From Epiperipatus broadwayi (Eukaryota > Onychophora > Udeonychophora > Euonychophora > Peripatidae), in NCBI GenBank assembly GCA_028023455.1, contig JAQFVV010006294.1:1054001-1118000 (forward strand): DNA of 64,000 nucleotides, written 5' to 3'. The notes under the pieces were generated by a model. The model ran no database searches. It worked only from the letters and a program-made list of their open reading frames with translations, and was not told the DNA's origin. Both the position numbers and the translations under genes were made by a program. Positions 10,868 through 23,534 of the stretch are shown piece by piece (the stretch's first letter is position 1; the number at the start of each line of letters is the position of its first letter).

Positions 10868-11281
10868 ATGTTGCTTAGAAGTGGATTAGTATTTAGAAGT
10901 AAAAATGTGGAGAATATGGAAGAGATATTGGATACAAGTGTTGTTGAAGGGGAGAGTGATATTGATAATAGTGATGGGAAGGGGTCTTTATCGATCCAAA
11001 CTCCTGGGGGGTCTATGATGGAGGAGAATGAAGCTCCACAGAGACAAGGAGAAAGCCAAATAGCTTTCCAGATGCAGGAAGTCCCCACTGATGAGATTAA
11101 TCAAGCATCTAAAAGTAAAGTAGTACCTGATACTGAAAATATTTCCATTGCACCACAAATATTGCAAGAAATGATGAACAAGATAATGGCAAGTATGGGC
11201 AACATGGAAGTAAGAATCAATTCTAGAATTGAGTCCAACATGAGCAGTATGATGGCAAAGATGGATGGTAGAACAAAGTGA
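10868..11281 (+). pseudogene. Gag-like open frame, N-terminal part
   Basis: This 137-residue frame starts MLLRSGLVFRSKNV, a basic 'RSG' opening common in gypsy gag proteins, then an acidic low-complexity part. From about residue 95 it has a repeating MxNKIMASMGNME / SRIESNMSS helical pattern typical of a coiled coil. The repeats continue in other frames to about 11590 (MSSMEVRI, SNMISMVAK), so the coiled coil is longer than the intact frame and is broken by frameshifts at about 11280 and 11430. The function as gag is inferred from position after the primer-binding site. Confidence 0.5.
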
Positions 11282-11537
11282 AAACTGATATCAATAGTAT
11301 GATAAACAAATCAATAGTATGAAAACAGATATGAGTAGTATGGAGGTGAGAATAAATGTTAGTTTAGAATCAAACATGATTAGCATGGTGGCAAAGATCA
11401 ATGCTAGTATGAAAAAAAAAAAATGTGCAATAAAATGGATGCCATGAGGGAATATATGAATGTGATGTTATAAAGTATGGCTACTAGAGATGATGTGAGC
11501 AAGTTGGAAACAGAACTGAGAAGGAGATATAGGTCTT

Positions 11538-11732
11538 TTGAGGGAAGAATTGAAAAGTGATGTGAATAAGTTAGAAGAAGAAATGAAAGCAAAAATGGAG
11601 GAACTTCAAGCCATTAATACGAAGTTGGATCATCATTCGAGTGCACGGGATAAAGAAGTTGAATCTAATGATGGCACTAAATATTCTTTTATTGATAAAA
11701 CTGTACTTGACGCCGAATTTTCTGTTGGTTAG
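11538..11732 (+). pseudogene. Gag-like coiled-coil continuation
   Basis: This 64-residue frame, rich in Lys and Glu (EELKSDVNKLEEEMKAKMEE), continues the heptad-like pattern of the upstream frame. It ends YSFIDKTVLDAEF, and a variant of the phrase LDAEF recurs at about 12398-12420. After a stop the same frame stays readable to about 11957. It belongs to the decayed interior; I recognise no enzyme motif. Confidence 0.4.
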
Positions 11733-11935
11733 ATATCTCAGGTCTCTAAAGATGAGATCGAAGAGCATATTATAAATTTTAGTTTGGGAGTGATAGTACC
11801 AAACATAGATGAGAATAATCTAAGGACTCCATTACTAACCCCACAAACAAAAGCCACGGAAAGGAAACATGAAGTCAACATCTCAGTAACCACTTCAGTA
11901 TTTGATAAAGAAGCAGCAGAAGAGTTTTTGATTAA

Positions 11936-12895
11936 GTGGGAAAAGAAATATTGTTGATTAAACCTTACTGTAAGTGTAACTGGTACAGTGCACATAATCA
12001 ACATCACTTTTATATTTGGAGTGATGTCACAATTTTAGAATTATCTGATGGCGATATTGGTTATTTTAGGTTCATGATAAATAGGAAGTTTATTACGATC
12101 TATCCTGGTGGTAGTTTCATGGATGCCTCAGATGATCTTGAAGCTCGCAAACAGTTTTTAAAAAAATTAGAGAATACACACAATCAAGATAAGCTTGACA
12201 CTTTTAGTCAACCTATTCTATTCTCATCTGGTTTCACATGTTTAGTCTTTGGAAAATTGTCTATAACCTGTGAAGGAAATGATGAGATTATAATTTTCAG
12301 ATTAGATAAATGACGATAGGCCATTATCTTATGGAATGATTTGCATGGTTTCATTTTTGAATCCTCTCAAGGTACCAGACATTCTTACATTGTTGAAGTC
12401 ACACTTGATGCTGAATTTTATACTGATCGGACATTACAGTTCTGTGAAAATGGCATTGAGGATTATTCCTTCAAGCCTAATTTAGAAAAGTTGATACCGA
12501 AGATGAATCAAGGTGGTACTAATGATCACACAATGATTTCATTTACAGGAAGTGTGGAAATGGTTAAACCATGCAACCAAGGAACTCAGAATGAGTTGAA
12601 TAAACACAGCTGTAAATTTAAAACAAACCATTGATTCAAAACTTATAGTCATGATGATGGTGCCAAAAATGAAATATTGTTAGCTCAAGAAGCCATTTCA
12701 AGGGATAAGCACATTTTCAAAAGAAATAAATTTGTTTATGTAGTGAAAACTTATATTTTTGATCAGCTTAGTCATGCTTTGTGGAAGTATAAACTTCTTT
12801 ATGATCCTAATGATGATCTGGGTATGAAAGATCCCAAGATGGAAGGGCAAACCTTCATGTTGTGGTCCATTAAATGAATGGATACATAGTTTCAC
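11936..12895 (+). pseudogene. Unrecognised decayed frames inside the 9.1-kb element
   Basis: Three successive frames (11936-12313, 12341-12634, 12677-12877) carry 125, 97 and 66 residues. I do not recognise them and see no protease DTG, RT YxDD or RNase H motif. Their content (MDASDDLEARKQFLKKLE and similar) is soluble and charged. They may be the gag C-terminal part or a decayed pol. The interior is too short for a complete pol. Confidence 0.35.
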
Positions 12896-13429
12896 AAGTT
12901 ATGCAATACCTACTAAGGCCCATTCACATACATTAGGCATGTGAATAACATTGCTTAAAAGAAAAAGCACATGTTTAGGGAAGGACCTTCAAAGATTGCA
13001 GACCACTGGAACATTAAAATGATTATGGAATAAGAATTGAATCCATTATGATTTTGTAAATAGACAATGATTTTGTAATGTACATAGAGAAATATGGACA
13101 GTGATAGATACTGACAAAGAAAAAACCTGCCCAATGATATGTCATAAATGACATTTATTAGATAAAATCTTAGATTTTATTATTATTATTATTTAAATGT
13201 AAAATGATAACTTACCCAGTCATTTAAATGAACCTAAGTTTTAAACTAATAGAAGACTTAGATTGAGTAATAAATTTATTTAACATTCCTTATAGAGTGT
13301 TTTCAAATAGTTATGATTACAATAAGTATAAAACTGTAGCCATTAGAATTATAATAAATAGATAATAAGATATATTGCAAGCTTGAGAGCAATTTACTAT
13401 GAAGTCAAATCATAGAAATTAGAATGCAA

Positions 13430-13650
13430 GGTCTAGATATAAATTCAAAATTGGAGTTAGAGTGCTAATATAAACTTCACATCCCAGTAAACCACAGGAA
13501 AGTAAGTATCATAAGTTTAGCAATATCTATGAGGGACCATATACCATAGTTAAGCAATCAGGTCCCAATGCATTTTGGGTAAAACAAGTAGAAGAGATCT
13601 GTGGCACATATAATGCTCATATCTTAAAGCCTTATTGTGTACATTAGTAA
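13430..13650 (+). pseudogene. Integrase C-terminal domain remnant
   Basis: One frame with a single stop reads YKFKIGVRVLI, then KYHKFSNIYEGPYTIVKQ, GPNAFWVKQ and NAHILKPYC. This is the pattern of the chromodomain-like C-terminus of gypsy integrases (VGdxVWL...KF...GPYxV...V....VHVxRLKPY). It fixes the element as plus strand with a pol gene ending about 0.55 kb before the 3' LTR. The catalytic integrase core upstream was not found. Confidence 0.7.
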
Positions 13651-14185
13651 CAATGCAGGATAATATCAGGAATTTTTTTAATATAGCTGAGATGTATAAA
13701 AAGAAAGGTAAACTTTGTGATAATAGAAAGTGCAATGTACAATCAAAATATATATATGTGTGTGTATAAATGCATATACATAGTACAGGATTAGGGATAT
13801 TAAGTTTGATGAGGGTATTTCCCAAATAACGCATAAATGCAATTATGGGAATATCTAGAGGCTAACTTAAACAAACATGTTTTGATATTTAACTAGACCT
13901 TCAAAGTACAATAAGCCTCAAAGGAGCATGGAGAAGGTTAGCAAAATAAATAATTTCATGTGCCTTCTGTAACAGAGACACATTATTGGTTATGCCTCAA
14001 GTATAAACCATCAAAGCTCTAATCTAGCACATTATTTGAACTTCCCAAAACCAGCTGTTAAAAAAAATGTAGAAGAAAAAATGTTAGGAAGTAAGGAAAT
14101 TAATATAGCAACTCTTAACCAAGCCCAAAGTAATCACACATACTTATCGTATTTGTGAGTGTTAAAATTTGAAATCTGGTTCTTT

Positions 14186-14195
14186 AGGAGAGGGG
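14186..14195 (+). promoter_or_regulatory. Polypurine tract
   Basis: AGGAGAGGGG lies directly against the first base of the 3' LTR (TGTTGTAAG at 14196), the expected place for the plus-strand primer of an LTR retroelement. Confidence 0.75.
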
Positions 14196-16811
14196 TGTTG
14201 TAAGAGATGGCTTACAACTGGCCTACATACATGTCCCACTTTTTCAATATTTGAATTCAGACCAAGTGGTAGGCAAGTAAATATCTTATCTACTTGCTTA
14301 TACAAATGTAGTATATCCATATATAAACATACAGATAAACTAATGTGTTTGAAATAGAATATCTTATATACTTACTTATACAAAAGTAGCATATACATAT
14401 ATAAACATACATATAGACTGATGTTTGAGAAATTATTTTTTTTTATCTATTGTGAGAAAGCAAATAAATTGGTTTTCTACATGGTATATATGTAGATAAA
14501 CATATGCATATAAATGAATATGTTCATCTATTGGTAGAAATTAATTGTTTTTCTATTCTTTTTATTCATTTAATATTAATTAAAAATACTAATTGACTGA
14601 CTTATAAAAACTGACAGAAATAAAAGATAAATTATATGAGGTCAAAAATGATCGAATTTGGAATAATGAAAATTAAATAAAAATAGTAATAATAATAATG
14701 TTTATAAATTGATTGTTTTTTAACAAATTGATATAATAGGTTTTTTAACAAACATGTGACAAGAGAGCATTTCTCTTGACTGGAAAAATCTACAATTGAA
14801 TCGACAGAAAGTAGCGTTCTTGACTTGAAAATCGGGAATTGAACAGACAGGAGAAAAAGTTAAGTTTTTATTTCTTTTAAGAAAAGTAAAAACCTTTTTG
14901 CCCTTTAAAAAAAAATATTAAAGTTTTAATATTTATAGTTTCAAGAAGTTGAATTTTAATTTAAGATTGGCAGGAATGAGTTAGTGACTTAAGTTATTCT
15001 GCAAGCTAAATTTCATTATAATAGAAATAATGCAAAGGAAATCTGAAACTATTAAAAATTAACTGTTGTCTTTAAAAGCTATTTTTATATATAATTAAGC
15101 CAAGTTATAAATAATAGTTTATAAAAGGAATCAGTACAATGTATTCGGGGTAAAAAAACAGTGCTGTGGAATTTTCCAGCTGACTTCTATGTCATTAGGA
15201 AATTACGGAATTATAAAATTTTTCATTAGAATGTCTATCTCAAGAATGCAGGTGTACCACCATCTTCCATGGATTCATATGGTCAGAAAAGATACTTCAT
15301 ATGCATTTGTTTCAATCAAGGAGCATGAGATATATAAATAACAACAGAGTTGCCATGGATATTGACATTTTTTGGACTCAGTGCTTGCTTTACTCAAGAT
15401 AAATTATATATCTTATTCACGTGATGATTTTTTTTTTTTTACTTTTGTCATTTTTATTTGAAAGTTTATATATTGTAATTTTTTTTTATTGTGTATTTAA
15501 AATTTGTTTTTCAAATTCGATCACCTACAATTTAAAAGTAGAACCAGTGGATGGATAATGTCATATTGATATACATTAAAAAAAGGAATCCTCTTCAATT
15601 GATATGTATTTTTTTTAATAAAAGTAAATTTTCAGATTCCTCTAGAATTCCACATTAATCCATCAAGGTGACCTCATCTCAATTAAGGTTTTTTTATATA
15701 TATTTAATATTAAGAGTAAGACTTTAGGGCAACAAGACTAATTAAACTACTAACATTTACTTGTAATTTTGTTTTATTCTGAATGCATAATTAACTCACT
15801 GAGTGGATGGTCTTTAGCTGTCCTTAATTTCTACCATGATTTGCATACAAATAAATAGGAGTGGGGCAGTTATAATTATAATATATTTATCCTAGTCTAA
15901 AAATATTATAATAATTATTTTAATGGGGTAGTTTTATAATTAGTGAACTTTCATTGTGCTTTTTTGTTGTTGTTGTTTTATGTATATATTTAACAATTAT
16001 ATAGTATAATTTTGTATATAATATACTTTAAATTATTTTGTTTCTGTTGAATGACATCAAGATGTTAGAAAAACCATTCTTGATAATTGAATATTTATTT
16101 ATTTTATTATTTTTTGTTTGTAAATATTTATTTTATATGTTGTTAATAAATTAAGTTGTTTAAATCAATCTGATCTCTGTTTGCTCATCACTGTGCATTG
16201 ATACCATTAGATGTTGATCATCAATTCACATTATGAATTTACACTATTAAAAGTTTGTTGATCATTGTCATCATTGTGTTTTGCTCTTGTAAATAATTGA
16301 TCATCATCAATATTTTTCTATATCTATGCTTATATATAGGCATATTTAGTTTATAATTGAGTAGGTCCATCCCTGAAGAGAGCTGACTGCAAGAACTCCC
16401 TGAGTTCGAATTCCATGGTGTAATGGAGCCTAAAAAGATAGGTGTAATGAATATGCACTGGTCTAAGTTACATTGAAATTTTGTTAGTAAATTATAAGTT
16501 AGTATATTGAAAGTAGATGTGACTTGGAACTGGGCATTTCATTGTGACATCTTTAGCATCCTATTTGAAGGCCGATGTCGGACAGTAGTGAGATGCGCTC
16601 TCTTTGTTAGATGCCATTCTTGATTCAATAACATCTGATGCACCCAACTGTGTCATTGAGTCATGAATTTTGGATAAGACTTGTTGTAGGTTGGTTGACA
16701 CATTTCATCCAAATCATCAACTACTTAGTCATATTCGCATCGTCGTATGGTGTACCCTGTGGTTCCGGTGTGTCTGTCACCATCAACTTTGGGGTAGCGG
16801 GTTCCATTATA
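14196..16811 (+). repeat. 3' LTR of the 9.1-kb element
   Basis: This is the partner of 7701-10376 and about 60 bp shorter. It carries a better-preserved tRNA-like box (GAGTTCGAATTCC at 16402-16414) than the 5' copy. The 3' edge is read at CCATTATA, where the similarity to the 5' LTR stops and an AT/GTAT run begins. Confidence 0.85.
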
Positions 16812-17639
16812 ATGTATATATATATGTATGTATGTAACCATCTCTATATGAATAATAAGAATACTTATATGAAAATAATGTTAAAATATAAATATTACTA
16901 TCTTAAAATCAACTAGGCTAACGTGACTCTATAGATCTAAGGAAGATCACAAAGTGTTTATGAAGATAATAACTCCCAGTATCAACATTGATTAACTAAC
17001 TTTAAAATCCATAAGCAAAATATTAATAGATAAATTTAGTTTGCAAAACCAATAAATATTTAATAATCAGGTCTATGAAATGAATATGGAATTTGAATTA
17101 TGAATTATTTGATAAATGACTTAGGATGTAGACGACCAAATGGATGGTGAAAAGAAATTAATAATTAAATAGTGAAAAATGAACAAGCTTAAGAGTGAGG
17201 AGAAGAGAAAGAAAATGTGTGAGGATGATAAATAATTAAGATGATGATAGAATAGGAGTCAACAAAGAATGAATCAATTATGATAATGGGTTAAGATGAA
17301 ATGAGGATGAAAAAATAAAAGATCCAGATGAAATATGAGAACAATGTTGGTGATGAAGAATGAGATCCTGAACTATAAAACTAATATTGTGTTAAATGAC
17401 AGTAAGATAAAATAAAATAAAATATGGATTCTAAGCTTGACTAAACCAGAATATTTAACCATGAAGTTAAAATAAACTATAAATTTTAAAAACTAGAGAA
17501 GGAATTTACATCGAACTTAATTAAACAATAAAAATAAACATAAGAGATCAAGGCAAAGCATAATAAATGACTTCAGACATAAACATTACCATAAATTCAA
17601 AATTACAACTGCCAACTAGTAATTTACAAATTCTGAATT
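16812..17639. other. Unannotated AT-rich stretch
   Basis: It starts with a TATG/TATA microsatellite, then AT-rich sequence with a purine-rich strand bias from about 17100 to 17400. No gene or repeat is recognised. Confidence 0.5.
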
Positions 17640-18707
17640 TTTGTAATTTAAACTCAGTGAATTAAATGGGGTTATGTTTGAAGATTCCTTCTTTCAAATC
17701 TAAGTACTTCAGACTGGCTTGGATATATAGAAAGACAAGTAAAGAGTAGGGTGGACGCCCTCTTCTTGTTAAATTCTCTTTTGTATTTATGATTTGATCG
17801 CTATTAATAACATCTGATTGGCTAATAAGCGCGAGAGGTTTGCAGCCTCTCAGTTTAATTTCAAATAGTGTTTGCGCTTTATAAATTAAATATTATTTAC
17901 ATGGTGGGTCATGTGAAAGTCTGTGCTCATACCCTGTCTATTACATATATAGACACAAGTATATATAAGCCTGTGTATTTCAGCTATTACATATTAGAGA
18001 TGTCTGCCTATCCCTTGCATCTGTATTTAATGGATTATATCCTGTACATGAAGGGTCAGATTGACCTTAGGTCAACATGGGTGTGACAATAATCTCGGCC
18101 TCAGGGTGGCCTTTGAGCATTCCATCGTCAGATTTTCAATTGAATGGACGGTTGAAGAGTTGGAGTGTGGAGTAGATTGAAACCTGTCCATTAAAGTAGG
18201 AGGATTTGCTATCTTAATATGTATCTGAGCACTTGTAGCATATATGTGTAGAGATGGTAATCTGGACCTACTGATGATTGCTGGTTTAGCATGAAATACG
18301 TATATTGGTGATTATTTATCTTTTCAACATATGTGTGTTCAAGTGTATCAGTGGTATGAGATAGTGTGGAGAGCGGTGGGTCATGTGAAAGTCTGTGCTC
18401 ATACCCTAATACATTACTGCAAGTTATAACATCTAAAAAACTCCTGCATAGTAAATTGTAGGATTTCATGCTGTATGTTTGTAATTTAAACTCAGTGAAT
18501 TAAATGTGAATATGTTTGAAGATTCACACTTTCAAATCTAAGTACTTCAGACTGGCTTGGATATATAGAAAGACAAGTAAAGAGGAAGGTGGATGCCCTC
18601 TTCTTGTTAAATTCTCTGTATTGTATTTATGATTTGATCGCTATTAATAACACCTGATTGGCTAATATGCGCAAGAGATTTGCAGTCTCTCAGTTTAATT
18701 TCAAATA
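17640..18707. mobile_element. 1.07-kb unit bounded by ~230-bp direct repeats (TRIM-like or duplication)
   Basis: 17640-17867 and 18478-18707 are direct repeats starting TTTGTAATTTAAACTCAGTG and ending TTTCAAATA, with about 93-95 percent identity by eye. A second, internal direct repeat (GGTGGGTCATGTGAAAGT..CATACCCT) lies at 17903-17935 and 18375-18407. It could be a small terminal-repeat retrotransposon, a tandem duplication with a long unit, or a composite. No primer-binding site or polypurine tract was found at the repeat edges, which counts against a TRIM. Each long repeat contains a short hairpin, GAGAGGTTTGCAGCCTCTC in the first copy. Confidence 0.6.
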
Positions 18708-21668
18708 TAAAAATAACTTTTAACTAATATCATATATCATTGTTTTGCTTAGTGCTAAGTACAATCTACATCTGCAAATACATACATCAAAAACAATTCT
18801 ACTGTTATCCATTCCAAACCATGAAAACTTAGAAATATGATGCATAATAAAACATATATTCAAAGATAGAGTGGGATTGAGCTAAGGTAAATAACAAACT
18901 AATCAACCTAGACCATGGCTATCTTTTGACTGCATATGGTCTGAAATCTCAGATTTCTGGAGCACCTTTAGCGATATGAGAAAAAGAGGAATGTTTAGTC
19001 CCTTATTTAAGATATGGCCTTAATTTGTTCAAAGTTTAATAATTGTTATTCATAATTCACCTGCAGTGGTCATTTTATATCACTCGGGGAAAGAAAATAA
19101 GTTCACTTGATGTGATGTGGCTTGGACCTATTTACATATTCCAAAATGTTATATACCTATTATTATAACTATTTACTATGACAACAAATAAGTATAGTAC
19201 TAATCTAACATACCTCGAATATATAAAGTCATTAGCAAAACGGTATGGATTACTATTTGATACATAAAATTTATAATTATCAATTTGAGAATGATCCATA
19301 GCTATAGCTATCATTAACTATTAATTAGTCACGTATTATACATATTAAATACCATGTTGAATATTCTTAACTTGACCTGAATACCCTTAAATTGACCAAG
19401 TTATATACTATTCATTTGTCATTATTATTCAACAATTGTTCTCTTTTATCCTATAAAGAAATATATCAAGAATAAACTGTAATAATCTATTACCTGTGTT
19501 CATATTTTAAATATGAATGAAATTTATAATAAATAAAATTGCTTTTTTTTATTTGTTTAATTTTAGATCTATCGCAAGTTTGAATTTTTTTTTCTACACA
19601 AATCTTTTTTTATACCTATAATAACAATATACAATATCATAGACAAAACATATATCATTATTAATGAAATGATTAATAAATATTTAGTTCCACATTCATT
19701 CTTGTAAAACTAAAAAAAATAAAATCTAACAATCATAGTTTCGTTTGTTAAACATCAGCATGTTGTTATTACGGAAGTTAAATAAAGTTGAAGACAAACC
19801 TTTGAGACTTATTTTCATCATATATCTATATTCCTTATACTTTATTGATTAATAGTGATATCTAAGGATTAACACATTGGAAATCCAATTTAGAATATGA
19901 TTCTAATAATAATTCATAAATCAAAATTTAGGTTGGCATTTAATTCGCTTTTGATGAAATGCTAGAATTCAGCTTACAAAAACAAAATATCAATTCTGCT
20001 TATAACGAATTTTCAAGATCGACTTTTTTTTATTGCATCAACATGATTTTTCAACAATGCTGAGAATATTTTATATTAAAAGTCTCAATAAATATTTTGT
20101 ACACTTTTAATCAGTATCTACATTTGTATTATTTTATTAGGTAGGTTTAAGTTATTACTATTTTTATTCAATTGCAATATAACAATTTTTCTTTTTTAAA
20201 TTTTTTTTTATTTTCTACACATAATAAAATTAAAATAGCATATTTGAATTGTGACATTTGAAATTAGCTTTAGTATTATATTGCACACTGGTTTGAAGCA
20301 TGAAGTTCCTTATAAATTCAAAACCAGCAATAAAAGACATTGAGTATCTAATTATATAGTTCTGCTTATTTTAAATTAATTTGGCTGAAAACAAATAATT
20401 TTCTTTTCCTTCCTCTTGCTGTCACAGATAATTTATAAGTATCTTTGTAATGCATACAGTAAATGTTATAATTAAAACAGATATAAAATACAGAACAAAA
20501 CTTTATGCTTATGAACTTCTTGTTTTATGTATGTTTGAAATTCATTTTAGTGGTATATTTCATTTACAAGATATCTACTAGCTTTATATATGAATCTTGA
20601 TGATTATGAATGATTATGAATCGACAGAAATGGTGTGTATCATGTAGTAGGTCAAATGGGTCCTCTATTCCATTACTTGCACATTAAAAAAAGATTTAAT
20701 TTCATTTTCAATCCAATTCAAATTTTACTTTGACAATTTTTCATTTACACTAATTTAGATTACTGTTTTTCTCCTGTTCTTTTTTTTTTTGTTCTCTCTG
20801 TGTCTCACTTGTTCTCTTATTTATAAACTTTCATCAAAGAAAATTATTGTACAAAATAACAAAACAATTAAATCATTATACATGCATATATTAACTTATA
20901 ATCAATTCTCCAACTATAAGCATGAGCGATAAACTTTCAAAATTATTTTAAATTACAATAAAATATGCTTAAGAATTAAATGTAAAGATCAATTTAGAAT
21001 AGTTATCATCCTAAATCTTTTTGATTATTATTTTTTATTATTTAATAATAAGATATCAATATTTCATTTAAACTAAATTATTATATTTTTGATACTATCA
21101 AACATTAGTCCATCTGACAGATTGCATATAAAATCTCATACACAACTGGACAGAGGCCTTAGCATATCTTAAACAGTCATAAATCTTTACCACACTCAGG
21201 AGATTTATTAATAATATTTATTTTTATAATAAAATTTGGCAACTATGATTACATACCACTGATATAATACACCTATTTAATATTGATTTTTTTTAAATTA
21301 TTGCCATTTAAAATTTTATATAATTGAACATTTAAATAGAGTTTGATAAATATCGAACCCAACCATAAGGTTACAACACATACTTCCTTAACATTAAACA
21401 CAACCTTTAGGAGTATTAAAGAAATAATAAAGACAGGGTTACCTTTAAGCTTGCCTAGATCTCCTTTCAGCAGAGATGGGTATAAAGGTCAGTATAGGTC
21501 TTTTCTTCTTCCTCCACATTGCAAGCCTCTCTACCCACTTTATTTAAACCATTTTTTAATAGTTTTGTTCTGTCATTCTTTGCAATCATTTATTGTTGCT
21601 GTTTTTAATTAATAGTTTTTAGCACTATGTTTTAACTAATTAGTTTTCTGTAATCTAATTGCAGTTAT
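18708..21668. other. Unannotated AT-rich stretch
   Basis: About 3 kb of strongly AT-rich sequence with scattered T and A runs. No exon, RNA gene or clear repeat is recognised. A slightly less AT-rich part near 21440-21540 has an open frame of 89 codons with no recognisable content. Confidence 0.5.
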
Positions 21669-21813
21669 CTATTTGTATAGATTAATTGAAATATTTTGAT
21701 TTAACATTTATACAGATTAGTTCAAATACTTGTAGTTTTACTATTTGTATAGATTAATTAAAATACTTTGATTTTGCCATTTGTATAGATTAATTAAATA
21801 CTTTTAGTTTTCA
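21669..21813 (+). repeat. Minisatellite, ~36-bp unit, four copies
   Basis: Units starting CTATTTGTATAGATTAATT recur at 21669, about 21705, 21741 and about 21777, spaced 36-37 bases. The second copy is the most diverged (ATTTATACAGATTAGTT). The fourth runs into the LTR-like fragment that follows. Confidence 0.85.
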
Positions 21814-21895
21814 TGTTATTAAACATTTTATTTTGTGTGTATGTGCATTATTGCCATGATGCACTTTTCAATATAATTATTATTCTGCATGCAGC
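21785..21895 (-). repeat. LTR-like fragment matching the gypsy LTR edge at 3164
   Basis: It aligns with 3045-3164 (shared CATGTTATTAAACATTT, CACTTTTCAATATAA, ATTCTGCA). The similarity ends sharply at 21895. It is best read as part of a solo or truncated LTR of the same family, overlapping the last minisatellite unit. Confidence 0.5.
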
Positions 21896-23355
21896 AGATG
21901 GCAGCTTGAGTCTGCAATCAGTAGATTCTTAACTCCCACTGCCTTCAGCTACCAATTGCTGCCTTGGATGGACTTTTGTAACCCCTAAGGGATAAGGGCC
22001 CTAATTTAGTTTTGTCAGGCATAATTGTAAATATCTATATGAAAAAAAAATCATTTATTCACACATTTAGCCTACTTTCAAATTCAACTGATATTTCAGT
22101 TAAGAATAATCAGGCAACTGAGAAGAAAGAATATGGTATTTTTTAATCTTAAACTCAGATGTAAAAAGCCAATAAACTTACTATAGTGGTGGATGGGTGT
22201 TGGTGAATAGATCATCCATGTTTATGTACTATATGAATAATTATATAATAATAACAGCTGCAATAAATAATCATATAATAATAACAGCTGTGATAATAAG
22301 AATATATTATTAGAAATTTGGCCAATTATTTTAAGGCCTCAAAGAAGAATCGAAGGATCTCCTTTTAGATAATGGCAAATTTCATTAAAGCTCCCATATT
22401 TATCACATACTCCATATTGTATTTTAATAACCATCCACTGGTAAATATGGAAATGAAACATTTGTTTATGTTATTAAAATTTTCATGTTTTTGTTGCCTT
22501 CTGTGACATATTGCATTAATTACTTCTTATGGAATTCATCATTAAGTGCATGCACTAAATATAAATTATTTGGCCAAATTATATGAAATTATTCACATAT
22601 GTTTTGACTTTTAAGCTCCATTTTATACCTTTTCAATTTATAATCAGGATATATGCAACAGTGTCATATATTTTAATTTGATTTTGTCCTGATATGCCTT
22701 CATTGAAATTCTGTAGATTTTAATAAATATTTGTGTTAATTTAAAAGAAATGAATATTTTTTATTTTTGAAATAATTCATTATAAATATTTTGTATCTAT
22801 ATTTGAGAATTCAACTTTTATCATTCTTTATTTTGTTTGAAAAGATTGATCATTTGCTTCACCAATGTCTGAAACACTGATTACCTCATAATCACACTTC
22901 ATCATCTTCATTAAATAAAAATTATTATTCAATAAATAGGAATAGTTCACTGTACAGGAAAGATTAATAAAAGTATAAGTACACTACAGCTTAGCACTGC
23001 TTTCAACTGAGCAGGTCATATTCACAACACAAATAGCAAGGAAATAATTAAAAATTATTATTAATGGAATTATCTGAATGGTTTCTAATAATTAATAAGT
23101 TATTGCTTTATGTCTTAAATTATTTCTTTCATGTAAATTCTTTTACTTGTAAAATCTGAATGTTTACCTATGTGTAGCAATATTCATGAATTAATCAAAC
23201 AAACTATTATAATTACTTTGGAACTGTATTAAAAATGCTTTTTTTCCAAAAATATTATATTCTGAAAATGTAGCATATAGTTTGGTTAAGTAATGGAGAA
23301 AAAAAAAGAATTTAATGTAATTTAATTATTTTTCAATGTATTGTAATATATATAT
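21896..23355. other. Mostly unannotated; small duplication at 22239-22299
   Basis: ATAATAATAACAGCTG occurs twice 31 bases apart (22239-22299). The rest is AT-rich with no recognised gene. Confidence 0.5.
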
Positions 23356-23534
23356 ATTGTAACCAGCTGGATTACATAGCACACAATAATATAATGTGTG
23401 TGCATAAATATATATAAAGTTGAAAGGAAAAGTAGAAATAAACATTGTAACCAGCTGGATTACATAGCACACAATAATATAATGTGTGTGCATAAATATA
23501 TATATAAAGTTGAAAGGAAAAGTAGAAATAAACA
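23356..23534 (+). repeat. Tandem duplication, 88-bp unit, two copies
   Basis: ATTGTAACCAGCTGG begins at 23356 and again at 23444. The copies are almost identical apart from TA-run length, so this is a recent duplication. Confidence 0.9.

Larger units (their letters stand above)
7701..16811 (+). mobile_element. 9.1-kb LTR retrotransposon with 2.6-2.7 kb LTRs
   Basis: Two direct repeats, 7701-10376 and 14196-16811, start at TGTTGTAAGAGATGG and end at CCATTATA. A primer-binding-site-like TGGCACCCAAAC begins two bases after the left repeat. A purine tract AGGAGAGGGG abuts the right repeat. The 3.8-kb interior has a gag-like start and, at its 3' end, an integrase C-terminal segment, so it is plus-strand and most like Ty3/gypsy. 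Protease, RT and RNase H were not recognisable. The insertion site is an AT run, so no target duplication can be assigned with confidence. The LTRs are unusually long for animal gypsy elements and differ by many substitutions and indels, indicating age. Confidence 0.85.
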
